Positions 23,856 to 35,219 of a DNA stretch of 64,000 nt are shown here, one piece after another (the first letter of the stretch is position 1; every line of letters begins with the position of its first letter). The stretch is taken from positions 27,523,001 to 27,587,000 of the forward strand of contig JAPTOF010000002.1 of the NCBI GenBank assembly GCA_028554755.1. Reading direction: 5' to 3'. This stretch comes from Cordia subcordata. Its lineage: Eukaryota > Streptophyta > Magnoliopsida > Boraginales > Cordiaceae. The notes under the pieces were generated by a model, which was given only the letters and a program-made list of their open reading frames with translations, was not told the DNA's origin and did no database searches. Position numbers and translations under genes: made by a program.

Positions 23856-26160
23856 TTGGTGCCACCCTCTTATGGTTTTCGTTATTATTTTGTGTTAATT
23901 GATGAATTCAGTCATTTTTATTGGTTTTATCCTTTAACTCGTAAATCTAATATATCTACTATTTTATCCATTTTTATTACTATGGTTCATAACCAATGTG
24001 GTTCCACTATTAAGTATTTTAAATCTAATGACAGAGAAGAATTCATTATTCGTCAAAATCAAATTCTCTTCCAACAACATGGTATTATTCATTAACTGTC
24101 TTGCCCAGGCACCCCGGTATTGAGATTGTATGCCCTAAAGACCATTTGTACACCGATATTGAACTAGATATTTGATCATTATTTATATTTATGAGCACTT
24201 CTTACATACATCGTCTTTGGTATATATATGTGATACATTGTATAAATGTCTAATGATATAATCCAATGACTTAGGAGCGCAGTGAGGCAGGACGTACAGT
24301 AGGCCAAAGTCTAGATTTAGATATATCGTAAAGATGTCCATAGTCAAATGGTAGTGTTAGGCACTCTCCCGGGGTAAGATTATAATGCGCGAGTCTCACG
24401 AGAAGGGTGATCTGCCTAAGTCATTAGAGAGTCTTTCCAGACTTTGCTGCTAGTACATGTGTCACACATTAGATAGGACCATTATAAATATGTCTCCTGG
24501 AACCATGCCTTCATATATAGAAGGCAAGATACTCACTACTTTCGAGTGATCAATGTTATTAATCTTGAGCATGCTTGGAAAAACTGGTGAAGTTAGGATA
24601 CAACATTTGATGTACCATGAAAAGAAGTTTTGAGTGATAAGATTGTCTACCTCGTACGTTGAGTGTTGTGTTTTAATCTATCAGGACATGGATGTACAAC
24701 ATCAGAGTCTATATGCCCCATTGGATTTATCCCATAGGTTTTCATAAATCTAGATCTAATGATATTACCTTTCAATGGTACATCAGCCATTTGGCTTATG
24801 GGTCTCTCCCTAGATCAAGAGATCCATGACCAAATGGTGATCACTCTTTGGATTAGAGATTCCTAAGATCCAGAAGTAATCATGGAGGTAATGGTACCTT
24901 TTAACCGGCCTTGACTACGGGTGGACATAGGAGGGTATTTTGATTATGTTGCTCAATTGGTCAAAAACAGTGGCTACTTGATGTGACCTGTTTCTGGTTA
25001 ACTAGTAATTATCCCTGGAGTGCGACTTCGGTCTTTTGGTGGAAATAGACTGAGGTAAAAATAGCTTTAATGCCGCCAAGGTGGTGACAAGGGCATTTTG
25101 GTCATTTTGAGGGCCAAGGATAATTATGTCTTTTGGTCCATTTACTAATCATATTTCCAATGGATGTAATTAATTGAGATCGTCTAATTATATGAATGCT
25201 TTATTTAGATATAAGTTTAATAGAGAAGAAAAAAGGATTTTATCCAAGTTTTTCCTTATTAAATTTATGGCCATCTCAATAGGATAAGCGGGTCCCATAG
25301 AATTAGATATTATGGAATAGGAGAGAGAAAGGAATATCTTGGATATCTTATCCACAAGGCATATTCCATTTCTAGAAACGGTATAGTTGGAAACTTAATT
25401 GTTTCTAGGAACTTATGCAATTAGGGTTGTTGTGCACTATAAATAGTAAGCTAACAACAATACCCATTTGAGTCTCTTTGCCTTTTTCATAAAGTGTACA
25501 AGAATTTTACCTAGTACACCAAGAACACATAATACCCCATAGATATTCAATTATAGCTCTCTTATGTGCTTATCCACTACATAGCACTACACATCCTAGC
25601 TTTAGAAAGGCAATAATAGTGAAGAAGGCTAATTGAGAGGCTATTTTTGGTGGAATTTACACAAAGTAAAGAGACCACCCACTTAGATCTTCAACTTCTT
25701 GAAGGTATATCACTTCATCTTCTTGCTTATATGTTTAATCATGTTGTGCTTATGCGTGCAAATAGCTTTTTATTGTTTGTTCAACCACCATATTAGATAT
25801 GTTCTTTATTTTTTTAAAAGGCATGATGATCTATAAACTATGGTGTAGCAATCCCGATCTTAACACCCAGAACAAAATGGAATTGCTGAAAGAAAACATA
25901 AGCACTTTGTAGAAACTGGTTTGACACTTCTTGCCCATAGTGGACTACCTGCACAATTTTGGCTTATTCTTTTTCTACAGCTATATATTTGATTAATCAA
26001 TTGCCTTCTGTCATTTTACATAACATCTTCCCTTATGAGAAATATTTTGGCATTGAGCCTAATTATCATGGCTAACACGTTTTTGGTGCTATTTTTTTAT
26101 CCCTATATGACTACCTTTAGCCGCACCAAATTTGATTTTAAAAGCTGTCAATGTATTTTC
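23856..26160 (+). pseudogene. integrase pseudogene of the older Copia, split by the solo LTR
   Basis: The left part (23856-24117) reads YFVLIDEFSHFYWFYPL and FKSNDREE, the D and D/E neighbourhood of the Copia integrase core. The right part (25866 onward) reads EQNGIAERKHKHFVETGLTLLAHSGLP. Multiple stops follow. Confidence 0.8.
24118..25865 (+). mobile_element. nested solo LTR (1748 bp) inside the integrase of the older Copia
   Basis: The insert starts TATTGAGATTGTATG (TGTT expected, G mutated to A) and ends AATCCCGATCTTAACA, giving TGTT...AACA-type ends. It is flanked by CCCGG (24113-24117) and CCCAG (25866-25870), a 5-bp target duplication with one change. Removing the insert and one duplication restores the integrase reading GTPEQNGIAERK exactly in frame. 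There is no coding sequence inside. A TATAAATAG at about 25440 followed by some 420 bp fits a long-LTR U3-R-U5 layout, as in Angela/SIRE-like Copia or some Gypsy elements. Confidence 0.85.
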
Positions 26161-26678
26161 TTAAGGTATAGTTCTTATCATTAAGGTTTTAAGTGCTGCA
26201 ATCCCCGCATTGGAAAAATATTTATGTCACGGCTGGTTGCCCGACACGTGACACTCAATTATTGGATTTGCCATCACTTTAGGCAACAATCTCTTAACAT
26301 GGGTCTCCAAGAAGCAACAAACTACATCCAAATCTAGTTTTGAGGCTAAGTATAGAGCCATCGCTACCTTAACTTCTGAACTAGATTGGGTTATCCACAT
26401 TATGGATTTTCTTCACATTGACAAATCAGTCAAACCAATCGTCTTCTATGATAACAGTAGCACCATGTACATGGCCACAAATCCTATCATCTATCAAAGA
26501 AGCAAACACATTAAAATCGACATTCACTTTATAAGGGATAAAGTTCACGAAGGCTTTCTTCAACTATAATGTCTTAATAGGTGGTTGACATTTTGACCAA
26601 ATCTCTACTATGTGCACGATTTACTTTTTTGCGAGACAAGCTTCAAGTGCTTCGAACACCATTAGTTTGCGAGGGTGG

Positions 26679-26859
26679 TGTCAAGAGTAGAAGAATCTGC
26701 TAATCAAGGAAGCTAAATATTATGTTTCCATCATTGTAAAGTCAACACACAATCACAGCTCATAATCTCAGGCCCTAGCTTAGCACTAGTCATTGCAATG
26801 CTTGTGCAAAATTGTATCATTGCTCTTTGTAAAGAATATAGAGAAATTCATTCCTTTCA
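26679..26859 (+). repeat. 3' LTR of the older Copia
   Basis: 181 bp from TGTCAAGAG to CTTTCA, directly after a purine-rich tract. It differs from the surviving 5' LTR by roughly nine substitutions and a 2-bp indel over 112 bp, so it is much older than the element at 55272. Confidence 0.8.
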
Positions 26860-26861
26860 CC

Positions 26862-28180
26862 TGTACCCAAGAACAGTGCGCCTAAAGACAACCATACACC
26901 CACCATTGCGTGTTTCACATGCGCTAATTGGAAAAAAAAAAAAGAATCATCGTTGCACCTTTTTTTTTTTTAAGCATCAGCGTTGTACCTTGCTGACAAA
27001 GAACAAAGAGAAAAACAAATAAAAGTTTAATTTTTTTAGTTTAATTTCATTTTCTTTTCTATTTTATTTTTAAATTTTAAAAAATTAAAAAAATATATAT
27101 TTCACAGGGCCACAATCTCTTATATTAGACATTCATAATTTTTATATATTTGCAGTCTATATATTTCAGGTTCATAATTTTTTATAAATTCAAAATTTTT
27201 ATACATTCCTAATTTTGCATTATATATTCACAATTTTTAATTATTTATATATTTTATATTACATGTTCACAATTTTAATACTTAATATTTGCAACCTGTG
27301 ACTGACATGTTCACTCTTGTAAACTACAGGTTCATAACTTTAAACAAAATGTTCACAACCTTATATGGGAAGGTTTGCAATAACAAACGACATGTTCAAA
27401 AAATTTTTGCTTCTTTTATTTTTTGCAAATTTTTGTTTAAATCTTTCACAAACATGAAAATAAAAGAAAATTTAATCTAATGGCTATTATACACAAGCCC
27501 ACAACACAAGATCAGAAGAAGTCTTTGAAGAAAAAAAAAGAGAAAAGAAGAAAAACTCATCATCGTCTTTATCCAACTGCAACCAAACAACCTAAACAAT
27601 GACCAAGACCCGTGACCACAACACTTAATCCAATTTGCACGCTAACAAAGCTGCACTGTCGATGGCCTCCTGCTACACCCACAAGCTTCGACTTTCGATC
27701 AGTATTATTGCAATGGAGCCCCATCGTCGAACACCACCTATCATGGCCACCGCCTCTCTTCTCTTGCTAGCGAATCCTAACCACCTTAGAAACCTAGTGG
27801 CTCAAATATTCCAATGTTGTTCATGAAGCTTTGAGCAAAGATAGACGTGAATGCTTGGTTACAGACCTTGAAATCATTGCTACCATGGCTGCCAAGTCCT
27901 TTCCAGATCATAAACAATTTGAAAATGCCTGAGCAAAATGGTACTCAATTAGCTTCTCCTTGCTTTAAAAAATATTTTGCCATCGTCAAAATCTAAATAA
28001 CTGCAAGGTAAAACTTAGGAAATAGCATCTAGAATGGATTGTAGAAGCTTGAGCAAAGTGGGTGGTAACGGCTGGTTATTGTCCAAGGGTCCATTGTGCA
28101 AGATTTTTTTCTTTTTTATATAGACATGTGAGGTGCAGGTGCCCGAAGGCGCACCTAGCTCTTCTGGTATGCATAGGGTA
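26862..28180. mobile_element. possible MULE-type element, decayed
   Basis: The left end contains CAGTGCGCCTAAAGACA (near 26875). The right end, inverted, contains GGTGCGCCTTCGGGCACC (near 28130-28150). These could be related terminal repeats. The interior has many 'catgttcacaa' words, shared with 13780-14000, then a markedly more GC-rich 27600-27850 segment. That segment has an open reading frame of 63 codons without recognisable domain. No target duplication was established, so the boundaries are tentative. Confidence 0.3.
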
Positions 28181-28659
28181 GGGCGTATGGTATTAATTGT
28201 GGTAGACTTGAGATATTTAATTTGAAAAGAAAGATTTGAGGCTATGGTGTAAATATTGCATCACAACTTTGTACATGGAAAAGTCCAAGCACCAAGTGGC
28301 CATGTACATATGGTTGGTTCATTGGCGTCGTTTACCAAAAACTTACACAACAAAAAGTGGTCCTCAACAGAGTAATTAGGCACTCCATGGCTCCCCCACT
28401 TAATTCCTCGAGACAATCTTGCGGACTTGCCTTCTTCTCCAACGAATATACCTATTAGATTCTAACCATATACCCCGGCCAATAAAACATTTTGTGTGTG
28501 TGTGTATATATATTTCATAAACATAAAATGGAAATCGATAGGAAACAGAAAACGGTAACTGAAAATAGAAAACGTAAACTTGTTTAATTATATTGCATAA
28601 TCTATAAACAAGAATTAAAACTTGTTTGCTTATACGTGCCATTAAATTTGTTAGAATTA

Positions 28660-29100
28660 ATTTCTAATAAATAATTTTAATTTTTTTGAAAATTATTTTA
28701 TAAAATTAATTTTATTTTTTAAGATTCTTTTTTCAAAATAATTTTATTTTCAAAAAATATTTTATCTTGATTAAAATTATTTTTTATCAATTATTTTTTA
28801 GAATTTTTTGTAAAAATATTTTTAATATTTTTAAAAAAATAATATTTCAGAAATAATGGTAACTTTTGAAAAATATATTCTTTAAGAAATAATTTTAAAT
28901 TTAATAAGTTTTTAAAAAATTTAAATATATTAAATTTTGTTGAAAATTAATTTTTTAAATTACTTTTTATACAATTAATTTTAATTTTTGAAAAAATATT
29001 TTAAAACAAGTTTATTTTTTGAAAAAATATTTTCCTAAAAATAACGTGATGTTAAAAATTTATTTTAAATATAATTTTAATGGGTTAATATTGAGTTTTT
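28660..29100. repeat. low-complexity A/T tract
   Basis: About 440 bp made nearly only of A and T in words such as AATTATTTTTT and TTTTGAAAAA. No gene. Confidence 0.85.
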
Positions 29101-29167
29101 TTAAAATATTTCCAATAATTAGTTTTACCAAAATGTGAGCAAAAATTTTGAAAACTTATTGTCACAA

Positions 29168-29765
29168 GGAAAAAAAAAATTTTACCCTCATTTTAAATTT
29201 TTATGGGAAAAATACCCTACTTTTTAAATTGTTTTCAAAAATACCCTTTTCGGTAAGTCACCTACTGGTTCGGTAGGTTACTTACCGTTCACGGACCAAA
29301 ATTTGAAAAAATTTTAAAAAATAAACGATTACATTTTTAACGAAAACGATAAGTCACCTACCATACCGAAAATGGGGCCATTCAGCCAACGAGCCAACAT
29401 TCTGCATTGAAGCCAAAAAAAGCAAAGGCACAAAGCCAAAAAAGCCAAGGCACATGCATTAAATGAAGACAAGCCTTTCAGTCAACAAATTCTGCAAACT
29501 CATTTGATGCATTACACGCCCCCACGCCTCCATCCCCCACCCCCCACCCCCTAACCTCAACCATTTTCGGTAGGTCACCTGCCGTAAACTGTAAGTGACT
29601 TATCGTTTTTATTAAAAATACACCCGTTTTTTAAATTTTTTTAAATTTCGGGATCCGCAAACTGTACGATAGGTGACTTACCAAAAAGAGTATTTTTGAA
29701 AACAATTTAAAAAGTAGGGTATTTTTATCAAAAAAATTTAAAATGAGGGTAAAAAAAAAATTTTC
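29168..29765. mobile_element. MULE-like foldback element (598 bp)
   Basis: Two arms of about 200 bp (29168-29375 and about 29560-29765) are imperfect inverted copies of each other, sharing AAAATACCCTACTTTTTAAA and GGTAAGTCACCTA. The element is flanked by an exact 9-bp direct repeat TTGTCACAA (29159-29167 and 29766-29774). A 9-bp duplication and long terminal inverted repeats are MULE hallmarks. The word GGTAAGTCACCTACC recurs in both orientations and forms a small palindrome by itself at 29252-29285. The central loop (29380-29560) is more GC-rich and has no ORF. Confidence 0.82.
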
Positions 29766-29774
29766 TTGTCACAA

Positions 29775-32103
29775 CATAAGAAAATCAATTTTTCTTATTT
29801 ATCAAAGTTGCAAAAATAACTTTGTGATTTTTGTTTTTCAGAAAGCAAAACCCAAAACAAGTTATCTGGTTTCTGTTTTTGACAAAACCAGAAACCAACA
29901 ACCACAACAAACGAGCCCCTAATTTTGCGGAATTTCAAATCAAGGTTCTTTGCCCGGTAAACATGAAATTTGATATGTAAGAGATGTTGTGATATCTTGA
30001 TATATGAGTTACTTAACACTTTGACCTCCAAGTATTTTATTTTGTATCTTTTAGTTCCTTTTCTTTTACTAGGCATCGAAAGGACAACTAAAGTAATGTA
30101 TAGAGAATACCTTTTTGAGGGATTAACATTTTAGGGGTTTACACTATGTACAAATAGATCAAGGGTTAAAGTTTTACTAATCCTTGTAAGTAACATATAT
30201 TGTTGTGTTATTCTGACCTCAAGATTGAATAGAAAGATTTAGCTTCTTTTTGTGTTTGTTAATCGACTAAGTTTTCGTTGTGCCCTATTCATCTGCCCCT
30301 TTTTTTTTTTTTTGGGTTATCTTTCATATACTAAAAAGCTTGCAAAAAGAAAATTTTCTTTTTGCCCTTATTGAAAATAAATATATTTGTCTAACAATAG
30401 AAATCCATGCATAATGTATAAATAAATTAATAGGATATATAATTAGCTTATGTAATTAATATTCGGGGCCCCTAACATAGGACAGACTTTTCTCCTGCCT
30501 AAGAAGTCATGCCAGGACTTGCTACACGTATGACTTTGCCAACTTAGAAGTGGAAATATGAGATTTGAACTGTTAGAATATTTGCTGGTGATGCAACGAG
30601 AATTTTCCTTTTCGATAAATTAATATTTGCACATAGTGCTTTTAGGCTAGCTTCAGGATCTTACTTTCGCTTTAATTTTATTTATAGTTTAGTATTGGTA
30701 GTCGACAATGTTATCTTAGAAAGGAAACAAAGGAAATGCATCTTATGATTGTGAATAATTTAATTACAAACAAGAGACAAAAAGTAAGTTTTAACCAAAT
30801 TCTAGAAGGATGGAGAAGGTACAATAATCAACTTGCATATTATGTTCATTATGCTTCGCGTGATTGAAATTTAGTTATTCAAGATGATTCATATTTGTAA
30901 ATTCTAATAATTTGAAATTTTTGGTAAAACCAAGTTCTTAAGAATTAAAATTTTGAGAATTCACATTATATTATATTCGCTTAGTCGTTAGATTCAACAA
31001 GGACAAAAACAAAATAAAAATAAAAATTAACACCTTTCTTGAGTTCCTTATCAGGCAACATATATGGTTCAAAGATTTGGAAACACCAACAGAACGAGCC
31101 CAAGCTAAATAAAGAAAACGGCATGTATTTATCCATATTTGTCCATCAAACGAGCCAAAGAAATAAGGTCAGATGAATATACATCTGAGCGTGTAGTGTA
31201 GTCCAAGAACCATAGTGTTAGAGCTAGCCTCGGTCAGTCTTGTTGTCACACCTCTATTCATGTATAACACTATCCCTCTTCAAGTCATGCGACATATTGT
31301 AGTTGCATTTTCGAGCTGGTCAGTTATATCTCACCAACATTCGTAAAATTGTAATTTCAAATAAGATCACAAGTAAAAATCAAATATTATATTCATCGTA
31401 TATCTTTATCCTGTACAAGACCGTTATAAAACTTTAAATCTAACATATAAAATTTTAAACTACTCTTCTAATATCATGGTCTACATACGTACGCAAATCG
31501 ACAAATTCTGATATGTATATAATCACAAGATTGTGCGGTTTACTGTATTTTTGGCGTCAGAAATCAATCACGTGTTTGAAATACCCACCGTGCTTGGTTC
31601 GGTCACCGGTGTTTGGGCACCTCTGGGCCGGGGCCGTAGCGAAGGTGACGTGGCAACGCAAACCCATCATGACAATTAACTTTGTTAACATCGGCCGTTG
31701 AGACTACACTTCATACGAGCTCTTCCCAGCCCACTCAAGAATTTATCGGGAAATGATTGCCATTACTGTCACATTTTCCAGATTAAGAGTTTATTATAAG
31801 ATATTTATTTTATTAATATTAAAGAGTCTATGTTTATTTTTTTATCTTATAAAATATATATAATTCATTTATAATTTATTTTTTTTATAATAATAAATAA
31901 AATATACTATCACATACATTTTATAAAAATTTAAATAAAATTATATTTTCTTATAAAAACATCTTATAATAAATTTATACCAAACAGAACATAACTTTAA
32001 TACAATCGACTTAGCCTTTTTCACGAGGGGAAAAAGGGGGGAAAGTAAAAAGTCAAAATGTCGGATTAATAATAAACAAATACTAGACAAAAAATTTGAA
32101 ACG

Positions 32104-32139
<36 letters not shown>

Positions 32140-32177
32140 GTGGAAGCTACCAGTCGCAAACAATTATTTTACATTAT
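29775..32177. other. intergenic, no gene seen
   Basis: A+T-rich DNA with a 15-T run at 30300 and a short GC-richer patch at 31590-31700 without a recognisable product. A (TA)n microsatellite at 32107-32136 lies just past the 3' end of the glycosyltransferase gene. Confidence 0.6.
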
Positions 32178-34116
32178 CTAGTAGTGTTGGAGCAAGACTT
32201 GTTTGATGACTTTGTCTAGATTCATGTATGATGACCCAGCTGACATATCAACAGCTGCTTCAGATTTTTCCTTCCACTCCATTGCCATGTCTTTACCCTT
32301 CTCACCATCCATTAGTTGAATCACTAGCTTCTCAACCTCATGCCGCTTAACATCACTGTCTATTTCCATCCCAACGCCCCAGTTATTGCAGCAGTACCAA
32401 CAATTCGTTTGTTGCTCAGCGAAAAAAGGCCAGCATATCATAGCCACACCATTTGATATGCTCTCGAGAGTTGAATTCCACCCATTATGAGTTAAGAACC
32501 CCCCAATTGACGGGTGGCTAAGCACTTTTTCTTGAGGGCACCAGCTTGCCAACAGGCCTCTTTCTTTAGTCAAATAGACAAATTCAGGTGGCAAAACAGC
32601 TGAATCGCCCGATACAAGATCGGGCCTTATCACCCATAAGAACTTTTGGTTGCTATTAGCGAGTCCCCAAGCGAATTCAATAAGCTGGTTTGGTGTCATC
32701 ACTGTGATGCTGCCAAAGTTGACATAAACAACTGATTTAGACTCTTTTGAATCAAGCCATTCTAGGCAATGCAAGTCTTCTTTCCAGAGATTTGCTCCGA
32801 GGGATTTAAACCGCTCGTCGTAATCGAATTTTTTTTCGAGGAAATGTAGCGGCCCGATTGTGTAGATTGGAGGAAGGATGGATGAGAGGGATTGTATAAC
32901 ATCGTGTTCCAGCTTCTCGAATGTGTTGAGGACTATAGCAGAAGCCCTTTTGGATCTCTCGGTTTCTTGTACTACGAATTTAAGCATGTACTCATCAGGA
33001 TTTGTAGTCCTCACGAAACTTGGCATGTCCCTTAATCGTATGCCTTCCATTCCAGGTATATCAAGAGTTGTATCCAAGAATCCATTTCTTAAGTAACTCT
33101 CATCTGCAAATGATAAAAGGGTAAATTTAACATTTAAATATCTTGAACATTAACATAATAGAAATGAAGTACAAAAAGTGACAGATGCGGAGACAGAACT
33201 GGATAGACATGATAATTATGAACTTCAATTTCCAGCAATAGAAAAAGGGTGGGTGTAGTGCCCCTCTCCCGTAACATCATGGGTCACTACTACTGCTTAT
33301 TTAGTATTTTGGGCCAATTAATTAAGTTAACAAATCATTAGTTGGCATGAGTTGTTACGGAGGTAGCAGGGAACTACGTTATAAACTCCCCTTAAACCGT
33401 AACATGCTCTACCCTGGTTTTGATACCACCTGAACTAATGGATTACCGTTGCATTGAATGAATCTAATCAATCGGTCCAAAAAATTTAAATCCATTTCAT
33501 TATAAGCTAAACACAGGATTTGCGAGAGATCATCACAGCACCTAACTAAACTAATTTTGGAAGCAAATGAACCAAGCTACGGCAGGACCATACCTTTCAG
33601 AGGTGTAATCCCCTTTTCGATGAGACTGGAATAGTGCATGTAAGCCAATAACCCACATGCACTTGTGGTCCAAAACAGAACTTCAGGGATGCCCAACTCT
33701 TCTGCAGATGCAAGAGTGAAGCTCATGCAACCATCGGAAACTATGCACGAAACAGGCGGCACGTGAGACTCATCCGTCCTGTTAAGCTTGGCAAGAAGCT
33801 CTCTGAACGGACCCAAACACGTCCTGGAGGTTGATTCACAAAGGGATGGAATATCTTGGGTGACGTCAGCATCTTCCGATGGAGGAAGGCCATCTGGGAT
33901 GGTCTCGAAGCGAAAAGATGGGAAGCCATTGATGGAATATTCAGCACCTCTGGTTTTGAGGAGGCGCTTGTGGTTGTACTCAGTGTTTACGAAGGTTATG
34001 TGGAAGCCTTTGTGATGGAGGATTTTTGCGAGTTTGAGCATGGGGCTTATGTGGCCTTGAGCTGGGTAGGGTATGCATACTGCATGAGGCTTTTCTAACC
34101 TGGATATGGAACCCAT
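32178..34116 (-). CDS. UGT85-type UDP-glycosyltransferase, two exons
   Basis: Exon 1 is 34116-33594, exon 2 is 33103-32178, with one phase-1 GT..AG intron at the position common in UGT85 genes; 482 aa, normal length. A GT-B family 1 enzyme that transfers sugar from UDP-glucose to small lipophilic acceptors in the cytosol. The catalytic pair is present: His22 in PAQGHISPM and Asp128 in IVSDG. The PSPG box spans about residues 352-395, from WCPQEKVL through HNGWNS to FFAEQ, and its final Gln395 favours UDP-glucose. UGT85 members act on monoterpenols, iridoid aglycones (7-deoxyloganetin), cyanohydrins or cytokinins; the acceptor here cannot be told. The start is chosen at MGSISRLEK because family N-termini begin there, although an in-frame ATG lies 39 nt upstream. 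Odd: TNCWYCC follows the PSPG box where TNCRY is usual. Confidence 0.93.
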
Positions 34117-34189
34117 TTTTTCTCTCTGTGTTTTTTCTTTTTGGTTCTCCCTCAAAATTGGAATGCTCGCTGCATCTCAAGCAACTGCA

Positions 34190-34196
34190 ATTTATA
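34190..34196 (-). promoter_or_regulatory. TATA box of the UGT gene
   Basis: The minus strand reads TATAAAT 74 bp upstream of the ATG at 34116, giving a likely transcription start near 34160. Confidence 0.6.
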
Positions 34197-34199
34197 GGC

Positions 34200-35219
34200 A
34201 ATTTTTTAGTGAAAAAAATTAATCGTTTATCTTGGTGTAGTTTCACGTTAGAAGTCAAACGAAAACTCTCGGTTTCAAACCCTCTTTATTGGCCGTCAGA
34301 GAGATTAACTGGGTTGAGAATTTGGTTGCTTGCTGACCGAGCTTCAAATAGTTTTTTTTATTTTTTTGACTAGATTATTATCTCTAATTTGGATTTTACC
34401 GGGATTGGTTAAATTTTTATTCCTTTTCTTGAAAGTGGTCCAAGTTTGTTTCTTCACCCAAAAAAGGAAAAAAAAGAAAGAAAAAGAAGAAAAAGAAAAT
34501 ATTAGTACTTCGGTCAAGTCAAATTCGTAATCCCATATTTCGTAACCCATTACGTCTGCGTGTATTATATTCAATTTTGGCCCTTTGGGTCTTTAGATAA
34601 ATTTCGAAGGAAATTAGAAAATAGTTTAAATAATTAAAATTATCTTTTTTTTTGTCATCAAATTCTAGATCCAATCCTATAGAAATGAGAGATTTAATAG
34701 TTTAAATAATTAAAATTATTTTTTTTAATCTTTAGATTTTAGATTCAATCTCATAAAGACGAGAGGTTTAATGATTAAAAAAAAAAAGTTAAAACTTCGA
34801 AGTGGACAAAAATCAATTGGCAAGCGGCCCGCCGCAACTTGCACTCATCTAGGACCCCTTCTATAACCACCAACCTATTAGCATTAATCATCCAGTTTGT
34901 TTTTAGTAGTTTTCCCACGTGCTTCTTTGAGTTAAGATATCCTGTAAGCATTAATCATTCAGTGCAGTTTTCCCTCCTCAAGCTTGTTTGAGCTAAACTA
35001 TCTCAAGTTCCATTAGATTTAAAATTAGTCTTTATCAGGTTAAGAATAGCGAAAGAAAAAATTCTTCAAACAAGTGTATTTCTCGAAATTCAAACATATA
35101 TTCTCTTACTTACAAAAGTAATATGTTCTCTTTTTGTGTTTTTACTTCTTTTTTGCATATATGGAGGGTAGTGGATTAAATTTAAAAAATTGAATATTTG
35201 AAAATTTTAGATCTATTTA
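34200..35219. other. intergenic, no gene seen
   Basis: UGT promoter and A+T-rich flank. Two diverged copies of a short unit (TTTAAATAATTAAAATTAT...GAT(C/T)CAATC(C/T)) occur at 34622-34695 and 34696-34770. Confidence 0.5.

Larger units (their letters stand above)
22075..26859 (+). mobile_element. older Copia retrotransposon, RT-deleted, carrying a nested solo LTR
   Basis: The 3' LTR is 26679-26859. The 5' LTR survives only as 22075-22186, lacking its first 60-70 bp. A degenerate primer site TGGTATCATTGTAG follows at 22187, and a polypurine-like GCGAGGGTGG precedes the 3' LTR. Gag, a zinc knuckle, a decayed protease and an integrase are readable, as is RNase H (FEAKYRAIATLTSELDW near 26340-26400). 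The reverse transcriptase is missing: the integrase C-terminal region jumps to RNase H near 26235. The gag frame is kept over hundreds of bases with only nonsense codons (TGA, TAA, TAG), then frameshifts begin near 23340. A 1748-bp solo LTR interrupts the integrase. Confidence 0.87.

Noticed and set aside
24330..24400. tRNA-like words (TAGTCAAATGGTAGTG) in the solo LTR
   Set aside because: No B box and no cloverleaf possible. It lies within U3 of an LTR.
33240..33450. Possible TRIM-like primer site (TTTTGATACCACC) in the UGT intron
   Set aside because: No paired repeats on both sides, and the resemblance to GCTCTGATACCA is too weak.
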